Source: Alkalibacterium indicireducens (lineage in GTDB: Bacteria > Bacillota > Bacilli > Lactobacillales > Carnobacteriaceae_A). Taken from it: DNA of 10,120 nt. Numbering within the stretch: position 1 is the stretch's first letter; each line of letters opens with the position of its first letter. The stretch is taken from NCBI RefSeq assembly GCF_039522005.1, contig NZ_BAAADA010000077.1, forward strand, positions 1 through 10,120, written 5' to 3'. The notes under the pieces were generated by a model that had not been told where the DNA came from, did not search any database, and saw only the letters and a program-made list of their open reading frames with translations. Below, one piece after another: positions 4,649 to 10,120 of this stretch. The position numbers and the translations under genes are program-made.

Positions 4649-5929
4649 TCAGGCATCTCTTTGCTTTCTTGCTTTCTTATTACTCTGCATGATATTCCAG
4701 GACCGCTTGATTGTACCCAGTATGTTGGTGTCAGAATAAACCAGGACATTGGAGCGGTAAAAGGCAAGAGCCACAGCAGAAATCAATGCTGCAAACCCGA
4801 CTGTTCCTACAATGGACAGCCAGATTCCACTTGTCGCGACAGTCCCTGATGCGATCCTGAACGGCATCACGAAAGGCGTAAACAATGGAATATATGAGAA
4901 TACGACGGCCAATGTATTTTCAGGAGATGTGAAAGCAAATAATCCGACATAGAACCCGGCAAGAGCGATAAAGACTATCGGGGTGACAGCTTTATTCACG
5001 TCTTCCATCTTAGTAGCCAGCGAGCCGAAGAATGCTGCGAGTATGACATATATCAGCACCCCCGCTACAAAGAATATCAGTGTATACCCCAGCAGTTCCT
5101 GAAGCATGCCCATAATATCCATCTCACCTATCAGTCCTTGGACAAAATCAGTGTCTCTGAAGTACAGATAGGCTGCAAATCCTACAGCTGCATAAATCGC
5201 GATCTGAGTCAGCATCACCATGATGACCCCAACCAGCTTCCCGAAGAAATGATTGGTTGCTGTCGCACTGGACAAGATGATTTCCATAATACGTGTGCCT
5301 TTTTCGTTGGCCACTTCTTCAGCTATGATTCCGGAATATGTCATGATGAAAGCCATTATAGCAATACTGACCGCATAAGCGCTCCATTCCTGGATCATTC
5401 TATCGGTTGTGTCTTCTTCTGTCAGTGCCCCTTCTTCGATACTGACGACTGTTTCTTCTACTTGAACAGCCTCTGTCAGAGACATGACCTCTTCAGGAGC
5501 CAGCTCAAGATCATTCGCTCTAAGCATCGTCTGATAGTTTGTCAGCACTTCAGTAATGATTGGTATCTGATTAGACAGCTCGTTTGCATGGACGATTTCT
5601 GCCTGAAGGGTTTGTGCTTCAGTATTGATGACCATATATCCTTCGATATCCTCAGCAGTCAGGGCTGTTTCAGCTTCCTCTTCAGTCGTAATGTCTCCAG
5701 CAATCTCAAAATTCCATTCTTCATCTGAAAACAGCTCCTGAAGAGCCGGATCATCTGTTACGACAGCAATCGGTGTTGGCTCAGCGTTTTGAGCTTCCTG
5801 TGAAAAGTAGTAGGTCATCCCGGCGATAAAACCAATAATGATCAGCGGAATGAGAACCATGACGATAAACCCGAATGATTTAATATTTTTCTTGTATACT
5901 TCTTTAGTAATGACCCAGAATTTATTCAT
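4649..5929 (-). CDS. yhaP: ABC-2 type exporter permease, YhaP/NatB-like
   Basis: A 426-aa permease from the preferred ATG at 5929 (429 from an in-frame GTG at 5938). AGGTGA lies five bases before the ATG, which overlaps the end of the ATPase gene by eight bases, indicating translational coupling. Architecture: a cytoplasmic N-terminus; TM1 at about 18-41; a large extracytoplasmic domain at about 42-180, strikingly rich in Glu and Asp (for example EEEAETALTAEDIEG); then about five or six more helices. The conserved YhaP/NatB element EEVANEKGTRIMEIILSS follows TM2 (about 204-221). The basic C-terminus (SNKKARKQRDA) is cytoplasmic. B. subtilis YhaP is about 419 aa. NatB pairs with NatA in Na+ extrusion; the substrate of YhaQP-type pumps is not established, so sodium, drug or peptide export are all possible. 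Confidence 0.9.
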   Translation of the reverse strand: MNKFWVITKEVYKKNIKSFGFIVMVLIPLIIIGFIAGMTYYFSQEAQNAEPTPIAVVTDDPALQELFSDEEWNFEIAGDITTEEEAETALTAEDIEGYMVINTEAQTLQAEIVHANELSNQIPIITEVLTNYQTMLRANDLELAPEEVMSLTEAVQVEETVVSIEEGALTEEDTTDRMIQEWSAYAVSIAIMAFIMTYSGIIAEEVANEKGTRIMEIILSSATATNHFFGKLVGVIMVMLTQIAIYAAVGFAAYLYFRDTDFVQGLIGEMDIMGMLQELLGYTLIFFVAGVLIYVILAAFFGSLATKMEDVNKAVTPIVFIALAGFYVGLFAFTSPENTLAVVFSYIPLFTPFVMPFRIASGTVATSGIWLSIVGTVGFAALISAVALAFYRSNVLVYSDTNILGTIKRSWNIMQSNKKARKQRDA

Positions 5930-6821
5930 TTCGCTCACCTGCCATTCGTTTAAAAATCTCTTCTAAAGTTGGAGGTTGCTGGCTGAACGTCGGGATATAG
6001 CCGTTTCGTGTTGCTGCCTCAAAAATAGCCTTTCCTTCTTCAGCCTGAGTCAGATAGACAATATCGATCCCGTCTCTGTTTTTCTCCACCCGCTGTACAC
6101 CCGGGAATTCCAGAAGAGCTTCTTTGCTTAGATCAGACTCTAAAAACAGCTTCGTCCGTCCAAACTGTTCGCGAATATCACGAACCGCCCCATTAAGTAC
6201 CTGTTTTCCATTTTTCAGCATGATCAGGCTGTCACAGAGATCTTCCACATTGTTCATATTATGGCTGGAAAATATGATACGTGCGCCTTTACTCTGAGCT
6301 TCTCTTATCCCTTCTTCGAGGAGTTCTGCATTGACCGGATCTAATCCGCTGAACGGTTCATCAAGAATAATCAGTTCCGGTTCATGAATCAGGGTACAAA
6401 TCAGCTGGACTTTCTGCTGATTCCCTTTTGACAGAGTTTTTACTTTATCTGTCTTTTTCCCTTTTACGTCGAACTTTTTCAACCAGTCATCAATCAGAGG
6501 ACTGATCTCGCTTTTCTTCTTCCCTCTCAGCTGTGCAAAATAAAGAATCTGATTCTCAATCGATACTTTAGGATACAGCCCTCTTTCTTCTGGAAGATAC
6601 CCTATTTTATTGAAGATCTTTTTCGACAGACGCTTATTTTCCCAAAGCACTTCACCCTGGTCTGCTGTCAGCAGATCCAGTATGATACGGAAGGTTGTCG
6701 TTTTTCCTGCGCCATTCTGACCGATGAGACCCATGATTTCTCCGGGACGTATGGTAAAACTGACATCTTCAACAGCTGTCAGATCCCCAAATGTCTTGCG
6801 CAGATTTTTCACCTCTAACAT
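5922..6821 (-). CDS. yhaQ: ABC exporter ATP-binding protein, YhaQ/NatA-like
   Basis: A 299-aa nucleotide-binding subunit, matching the usual length of YhaQ (298 aa). It shows Walker A GQNGAGKT (34-41), the signature LSKGN (130-134), Walker B LIILDE (150-155), the D-loop SGLD (158-161) and the H-loop His187 in SSHNM. A C-terminal extension of about 90 residues is typical of NatA/YhaQ ATPases. The start at 6821 is set by AAGGAG five to six bases upstream. The frame stays open to 6920 but those extra 33 codons lack family similarity and contain the promoter. The gene heads a two-gene operon, overlapping the permease start by eight bases. The protein should dimerise on the cytoplasmic face and power the permease. 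Confidence 0.95.
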   Translation of the reverse strand: MLEVKNLRKTFGDLTAVEDVSFTIRPGEIMGLIGQNGAGKTTTFRIILDLLTADQGEVLWENKRLSKKIFNKIGYLPEERGLYPKVSIENQILYFAQLRGKKKSEISPLIDDWLKKFDVKGKKTDKVKTLSKGNQQKVQLICTLIHEPELIILDEPFSGLDPVNAELLEEGIREAQSKGARIIFSSHNMNNVEDLCDSLIMLKNGKQVLNGAVRDIREQFGRTKLFLESDLSKEALLEFPGVQRVEKNRDGIDIVYLTQAEEGKAIFEAATRNGYIPTFSQQPPTLEEIFKRMAGERNE

Positions 6822-6875
6822 ATTGTCTCCTTCTTTCTCTATATTATGTACTCTCATAGAATACTGATTATCTGT

Positions 6876-6904
6876 AGTATACCGCTTTAGGAGAAAATAA
6901 ACAT
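6876..6904 (-). promoter_or_regulatory. Possible promoter of the ABC exporter operon
   Basis: TATACT on the minus strand (6881-6876) lies about 55 nt upstream of the yhaQ start. The region 17 nt further upstream (ATGTTT) is a poor -35 match, so the promoter may be activator-dependent or weak. Confidence 0.4.
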
Positions 6905-6949
6905 CAGACCTCCGGACCATTTTTCACATTTTATTCATCCTTTATTCAT

Positions 6950-6981
6950 AAAAAAGAGAATGCCTCGGCATTCTCTTTTTG
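6950..6981. terminator. Terminator after yjbQ, symmetric
   Basis: AGAGAATGCC (6955-6964) and GGCATTCTCT (6967-6976) form a 10-bp inverted repeat. TTTTTT follows on the minus strand and TTTTT on the plus strand. It lies 12 nt past the yjbQ stop and insulates the ABC operon from ilvE-yjbQ transcription. Confidence 0.9.
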
Positions 6982-6987
6982 TTAATC

Positions 6988-7392
6988 TTATCCTTCAATT
7001 ATCTTGATATAAACATGCCGTGTTCTCGGACCGTCAAACTCGGTAAAGTAGACACTCTGCCAGGTGCCGAAAACCAGCTTGCCATTCTCAATAATCAAGG
7101 TCTCACTGGCTCCGACAAGCGAGGATTTAATGTGCCCATCAGAGTTCCCTTCCGCATGAACAAAGTAGTCATGATCAGGAAAGGTATCATCCAGCACGCG
7201 TTTCAGATCTGTCCGGACATCCGGATCAGCATTCTCGTTGATTGTGATCCCACCTGTAGTATGCGGGCAGTAAACCACCATGATGCCGTTCTCGACCTGA
7301 CTGTCTTCCAGCGCTTCATTCAAATAACGGTCGATCATAACAAATTCCTGCTTATGATGTGTATCAATTGTAATTTTTTTCAAATAGCTCAT
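6988..7392 (-). CDS. yjbQ: YjbQ/YugU family protein (UPF0047), secondary thiamine-phosphate synthase-like
   Basis: A 134-aa protein of the UPF0047 family (E. coli YjbQ, B. subtilis YugU). Family motifs are intact: CPHTTGGITINENADPDV (about 42-59), HAEGNSDGHIKSSLVGAS (79-96) and GTWQSVYFTEFDGPR (108-122). The conserved His and Asp/Glu residues sit in a compact beta fold that forms trimers in known structures. Homologues have weak thiamine-phosphate synthase activity, which is the basis of the annotated name; the physiological role remains uncertain. GGAGGG lies about seven bases before the ATG. The gene is 48 bp downstream of ilvE on the same strand, and no terminator lies between them, so an ilvE-yjbQ operon is likely. 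A TATAAT in the gap could give an additional start. Confidence 0.92.
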   Translation of the reverse strand: MSYLKKITIDTHHKQEFVMIDRYLNEALEDSQVENGIMVVYCPHTTGGITINENADPDVRTDLKRVLDDTFPDHDYFVHAEGNSDGHIKSSLVGASETLIIENGKLVFGTWQSVYFTEFDGPRTRHVYIKIIEG

Positions 7393-7440
7393 TGATAACC
7401 CTCCATTTATTTGATTCTCTGTCTGATAATTATATGGTAA

Positions 7441-8457
7441 TTAGACTTTTTCTATCCATCCTTCAGGAGCCGCTACATCTCCAAACTGGATCCCGACTAG
7501 TTCATTATAGAGTCGCTTAGTAACGGGACCGACTTCTGTTTCAGAATAAAACACATGGAAATCATCCTCTACCTGAAGTCCACCGATCGGAGCAATAACT
7601 GCAGCCGTTCCACACGCACCAGCTTCTTTGAACTGATCGATATCCCTGATGAATACGTCTCCTTCAAGCGTGTCAAGATTCAATCTGTTTTCAGCAAGCC
7701 AAAGTAACGAGTACTTGGTTATGCTGGGCAGTATGGATGGTGACTTGGGTGTGACAAATACATCATCTTTGGTGATTCCGAAAAAGTTGGCTGCTCCGAC
7801 TTCTTCTATTTTAGTATGTGTTTCCGGATCCAGATAAACCGCATCACTGAAGGAGCGTGACTTGGCTTCTTTTCCAGGAAGGAGGCTGGCCGCGTAGTTC
7901 CCGCCGACTTTAGCTGCTCCTGTTCCTTTCGGTGCCGCACGGTCATAGCCGCTTACGACAAAGTTGGACGGTTTCATCCCGCCTTTGAAATAAGATCCGA
8001 CTGGCATGGCAAATATTGAAAAAATATACTCATCGGCAGATTTTATCCCAATATTGTCGCCTACCCCGATCATGTAAGGACGCAGATATAAAGAGCTGCC
8101 CGTCCCATATGGGGGTACCCATTCTTCATTAGCACGGACAACTTTTTTTACCGCCTCCACAAACTTGTCTTCCGGATAAACAGCCATAAGTAGACGTTCA
8201 CAACTTTTCTTCATTCGAATGGCGTTTTCATACGGCCTGAATAAATTAATGGACCCCTCTTCAGTCCTGTAAGCTTTCATACCTTCAAAACACTGCTGAC
8301 CATAATGCAGGGCAGTGGATCCTTCAGAAATGTGAAGGCGATTGTCAGTCGTCAGTTCCCCTTCATCCCATTCCCCATCTTTGTATCGAGAGATAAAGCG
8401 ATAGTCTGTCTTAATATATGAGAATCCAAGGTTTTCCCAATCTAAATCTTTTGTCAT
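7441..8457 (-). CDS. ilvE: Branched-chain amino acid aminotransferase (class IV PLP)
   Basis: A 338-aa PLP-dependent transaminase that interconverts Leu, Ile and Val with their 2-oxo acids, using glutamate/2-oxoglutarate. It is of the longer BCAT type. Diagnostic features: LHYGQQCFEGMKAYR (about 50-64), the PLP lysine Lys183 in GAAKVGGNYAAS, EVGAANFF near residue 240, and KEAGACGTAAVIAPI, the phosphate-binding region. The ATG at 8457 is chosen because AAGGGGAAG lies about seven bases upstream. An in-frame ATG at 8475 has its purine tract too close (two bases). The gene stands alone from other ilv/leu genes and is followed by yjbQ, so it may serve catabolism or nitrogen balance rather than a full biosynthetic pathway. 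No T-box leader or convincing CodY box precedes it. Confidence 0.96.
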   Translation of the reverse strand: MTKDLDWENLGFSYIKTDYRFISRYKDGEWDEGELTTDNRLHISEGSTALHYGQQCFEGMKAYRTEEGSINLFRPYENAIRMKKSCERLLMAVYPEDKFVEAVKKVVRANEEWVPPYGTGSSLYLRPYMIGVGDNIGIKSADEYIFSIFAMPVGSYFKGGMKPSNFVVSGYDRAAPKGTGAAKVGGNYAASLLPGKEAKSRSFSDAVYLDPETHTKIEEVGAANFFGITKDDVFVTPKSPSILPSITKYSLLWLAENRLNLDTLEGDVFIRDIDQFKEAGACGTAAVIAPIGGLQVEDDFHVFYSETEVGPVTKRLYNELVGIQFGDVAAPEGWIEKV

Positions 8458-8495
8458 ACATCTTCCCCTTTTCATGTCCCCCTAGTTACCTTTTT

Positions 8496-8524
8496 ATTAT
8501 ACCAAAAAAATGACAAAATTTTAA
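8496..8524 (-). promoter_or_regulatory. Extended -10 promoter of ilvE
   Basis: On the minus strand, TGG immediately precedes the consensus TATAAT (8501-8496), with TTAAAA as -35 (8524-8519) at 17-nt spacing. The 5' UTR would be about 30 nt, too short for a T-box or other riboswitch. Confidence 0.75.
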
Positions 8525-8579
8525 TGTTTCAGTCCATCCCTTTTTCTTCTGACCAGCTCGCTCATGATGAATGAAAATA

Positions 8580-8588
8580 TGCTACACT
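8580..8588 (+). promoter_or_regulatory. Possible extended -10 promoter of proC
   Basis: TGCTACACT (8580-8588) is an extended -10 about 31 nt upstream of the proC start codon. No good -35 is seen 17 nt upstream, which extended -10 promoters can tolerate. Confidence 0.45.
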
Positions 8589-8619
8589 GATAGTAAATCA
8601 ACTATAAAGGATGACGCGT

Positions 8620-9417
8620 ATGAAATTAGGATGTATCGGATTCGGAAATATGGCTCAGGCCATTGTTAAAGGGCTGCTGAAGAAGGAACTGATTCAAAGA
8701 GACGATCTGATTGTTTCGACTTATTCTCCGGAATCACTCAAAAAAATCGAAGAAAACTGGCAGATCAGTGTGACTCATGTCAACCAGGATGTGATCGACG
8801 CTTCAGATATCATTATACTGGCAGTGAAGCCTCATCAGATGGATAATGTGCTTGGTCCCCTTTCTATACCAGAAAACAAGCTCATCCTGTCCGTAGCTGC
8901 AGGATACACGAGTGAACGTCTGAAGCAGTTTTTATCAGAAAGTCAGTATCTTCGCACCATGCCGAACCTTAACGCACAAGTAGAAGAGTCCATGACAGCC
9001 ATTGTCGAAAACCCCAGTGTTTCAGAAGAGAATATAAAGATCACTCAAGATATTTTCAACGCGGTAGGAGAAACAGTTATCATTCCTGAAAATCAGCTGA
9101 ACATTTTTATCGGACTGGCCGGAAGTTCTCCTGCGCTGGTTTTCCTGTTCATTGATACGCTGGCTAGAAGTGCTGTTAAACATGGCATGAAAAAAGATAC
9201 GGCTGTAAAGATTGCTGCTCAAGCTGTGTTGGGAAGTGGTAAAACCGTCTTACATGCCACCGACTCTCCTCAGACACTAATCGATAAGGTATCCTCACCC
9301 GGAGGCATCACTGTTGAAGCGATCCTGCACCTATTGCAAAGTGACTTTTCCGATTCAGTCATTGGCGCTTTCGACAAAATGATCGAGAAAGATCAGGCCA
9401 TGTCCGAAAAACAGTAA
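8620..9417 (+). CDS. proC: Pyrroline-5-carboxylate reductase
   Basis: A 265-aa enzyme for the last step of proline synthesis, NAD(P)H-dependent reduction of 1-pyrroline-5-carboxylate to L-proline. The N-terminal Rossmann fold begins with GCIGFGNMAQAI (4-15) and includes ILAVKPHQM (66-74). RTMPN (112-116) is the hinge motif. The C-terminal helical dimerisation domain carries GLAGSSPALVFLFIDTLARSAVKHGM (165-190) and DKVSSPGGITVEAI (222-235), the P5CR signature. AAAGG about nine bases before the ATG at 8620 favours this start over the ATG at 8611, which overlaps the ribosome binding site. No proA or proB is adjacent, so it probably acts on P5C from elsewhere. It diverges from ilvE. No terminator of its own is visible before the transposon right end 14 bp downstream. 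Confidence 0.96.
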   Translation: MKLGCIGFGNMAQAIVKGLLKKELIQRDDLIVSTYSPESLKKIEENWQISVTHVNQDVIDASDIIILAVKPHQMDNVLGPLSIPENKLILSVAAGYTSERLKQFLSESQYLRTMPNLNAQVEESMTAIVENPSVSEENIKITQDIFNAVGETVIIPENQLNIFIGLAGSSPALVFLFIDTLARSAVKHGMKKDTAVKIAAQAVLGSGKTVLHATDSPQTLIDKVSSPGGITVEAILHLLQSDFSDSVIGAFDKMIEKDQAMSEKQ

Positions 9418-9431
9418 TTAATGGTCTCTTT

Positions 9432-9511
9432 TTGAACTACTCCACCTTAAATCCTAAGGGATTTTGAAGATGGAGATTCCTAAGAACTCCCACCTATTGG
9501 TCGGATATTGA
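9432..9511 (-). mobile_element. Right end of IS200/IS605-type element and 3' part of the TnpB guide RNA (reRNA)
   Basis: Directly after the tnpB stop the minus strand carries a terminal hairpin. CTCCATCTT (about 9475-9467) pairs with AAGGTGGAG (9449-9441), with an inner AAATCC/GGATTT hairpin. The final bases are TAGTTCAA, ending at 9432. TTCAA-type ends and a subterminal hairpin are typical of IS200/IS605 right ends. The same region is transcribed as the 3' end of the TnpB-bound reRNA, whose guide is the flanking DNA next to the end. Here that flank is the 14 bp after proC and the proC stop codon. An upstream AGGTGGGAGTTCTTAGG segment (9496-9479) partly repeats the end (AGGTGGAGTAGTTCAA) and may take part in a reRNA pseudoknot. 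The exact cut site is inferred. Confidence 0.7.
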
Positions 9512-10120
9512 TTAGGCTAACTCTGTAGTCCCTACAGTTCTGGAAGTTAAAATACGCAATGCTTCCTGGTTTAAATTTATGCTTGCGTTAGTATCCCGGT
9601 CGTGATGAGCATGACATTCTGGACATTCCCATTTGCGAACAGCGAGATTCTTAACGGCTTTGTTTTGGTAGCCGCATCCCGAGCAGAGTTGGCTTGAAGG
9701 AAAGTTCCGTGCGACAGCGATTATTTCTTTCCCATACCACTTGGCTTTGTATTCTAACATAGTGCGAAATTCCGCCCAACTTACTTCTGAGATGGATTTA
9801 GCTAATTTTCGATTGAGCATCATATTCTTTACCAACAAATCTTCGATACCGGTTATGTCGTGGTTTTTGACAATCTCGGTGGAGATTTTATGAAGGTAGT
9901 CGGTGCGTTTGTTTTTGATAGTTTCGTGAGTGTTGGCAACTTTGATGCGCTGCTTCTGATAGTTCTTCGATTCGGATAATTTTCGACCATCTTTGAGCGC
10001 TTGTATTTTCCTTCTGGATAGTTTGCGTTGTTCCTTTGCTAGTTTAGTGTCCAAAGAACGAAAGAATTTTGGATTCTTGTAAACTGTTCCATCCGAAAGA
10101 ATCGCAAAGTCTTTTAATCC
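9512..10120 (-). CDS. tnpB: TnpB RNA-guided endonuclease of an IS200/IS605 element (partial; 5' end beyond the window)
   Basis: The last 202 codons of tnpB are visible and the frame is open to the right edge, so the N-terminal WED/REC part and the RuvC-I aspartate are off-window. The visible part starts GLKDFAILSDG, just after the usual GxDLG RuvC-I motif. The RuvC-II glutamate is Glu93 of the visible part (ITGIEDLLVKNM). The zinc finger is CSGC (146-149) and CPEC (166-169). RuvC-III is HHDRDTNASINL, with Asp174/Asp176. All catalytic and zinc residues seen are intact, with no frameshift. Initiation at 10054 would use an internal TTG and would delete the nuclease core, so it is not the real start. 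TnpB cleaves DNA guided by the reRNA encoded at its 3' end and favours retention of the element. Whether tnpA is present cannot be seen. Confidence 0.93.
   Translation of the reverse strand, partial: GLKDFAILSDGTVYKNPKFFRSLDTKLAKEQRKLSRRKIQALKDGRKLSESKNYQKQRIKVANTHETIKNKRTDYLHKISTEIVKNHDITGIEDLLVKNMMLNRKLAKSISEVSWAEFRTMLEYKAKWYGKEIIAVARNFPSSQLCSGCGYQNKAVKNLAVRKWECPECHAHHDRDTNASINLNQEALRILTSRTVGTTELA

Noticed and set aside
5138..5728. 196-codon plus-strand open frame, Cys/His/Ser-rich
   Set aside because: It is antisense to the acidic ectodomain of the permease; its composition is the complement of Glu/Asp-rich codons and not a real protein.
8475..8620. T-box leader or CodY box for ilvE
   Set aside because: The extended -10 leaves only a 30-nt leader, and the AATTTTGTCATTTTT stretch matches the CodY consensus poorly.

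Overview
The window looks like a chromosomal segment of a low-GC Gram-positive (Firmicutes) bacterium. The evidence is strong AGGAGG-type ribosome binding sites, SigA-like promoters, and the families encoded (YhaQP-type ABC exporter, CYP152 peroxygenase, YjbQ/YugU, IlvE, ProC). The SRP RNA is the short, Alu-less type, which as I recall is found in Lactobacillales rather than Bacillus. With the acidic exporter ectodomain this makes a halo- or alkali-tolerant Carnobacteriaceae-like lineage plausible, but that is inference.

Layout: (1) At 1-60 is a hairpin resembling the right end of an IS200/IS605-family (tnpB-type) element whose body lies off the left edge. (2) At 91-285 is the SRP RNA on the minus strand with promoter and terminator. 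(3) At 372-700 is a 68-aa two-helix membrane protein with an operator-like palindrome at its promoter. (4) At 791-2330 is a minus-strand fatty-acid peroxygenase P450 (CYP152/CypC type) followed by a 26-codon hydrophobic peptide gene and a terminator. (5) At 2341-2998 is a RimJ/RimL-type GNAT gene, divergent from (6) a ZIP-like eight-helix membrane protein at 3124-3846. (7) At 3912-4480 is a four-helix membrane protein with a long perfect inverted repeat upstream. (8) At 4580-6881 is a two-gene ABC exporter operon (yhaQ-yhaP / natAB type). (9) At 6950-8524 is an ilvE-yjbQ operon, divergent from (10) proC at 8620-9417. (11) From 9432 to the window edge is the right end of an IS200/IS605 element with its tnpB, inserted 14 bp after the proC stop codon.

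Functionally this is mostly ordinary housekeeping: amino-acid metabolism (ilvE, proC), protein targeting (SRP RNA) and membrane export. The accessory parts are the P450 with its peptide gene and the two transposon ends, which face each other across the segment. Orphan membrane proteins with palindromic upstream sites suggest local regulators encoded elsewhere. I see no CRISPR array, tRNA, rRNA or prophage gene, and no clear undescribed multi-gene system. The best leads are the 26-aa peptide gene, the reRNA/guide at the tnpB right end, and the palindromes without an assigned regulator.
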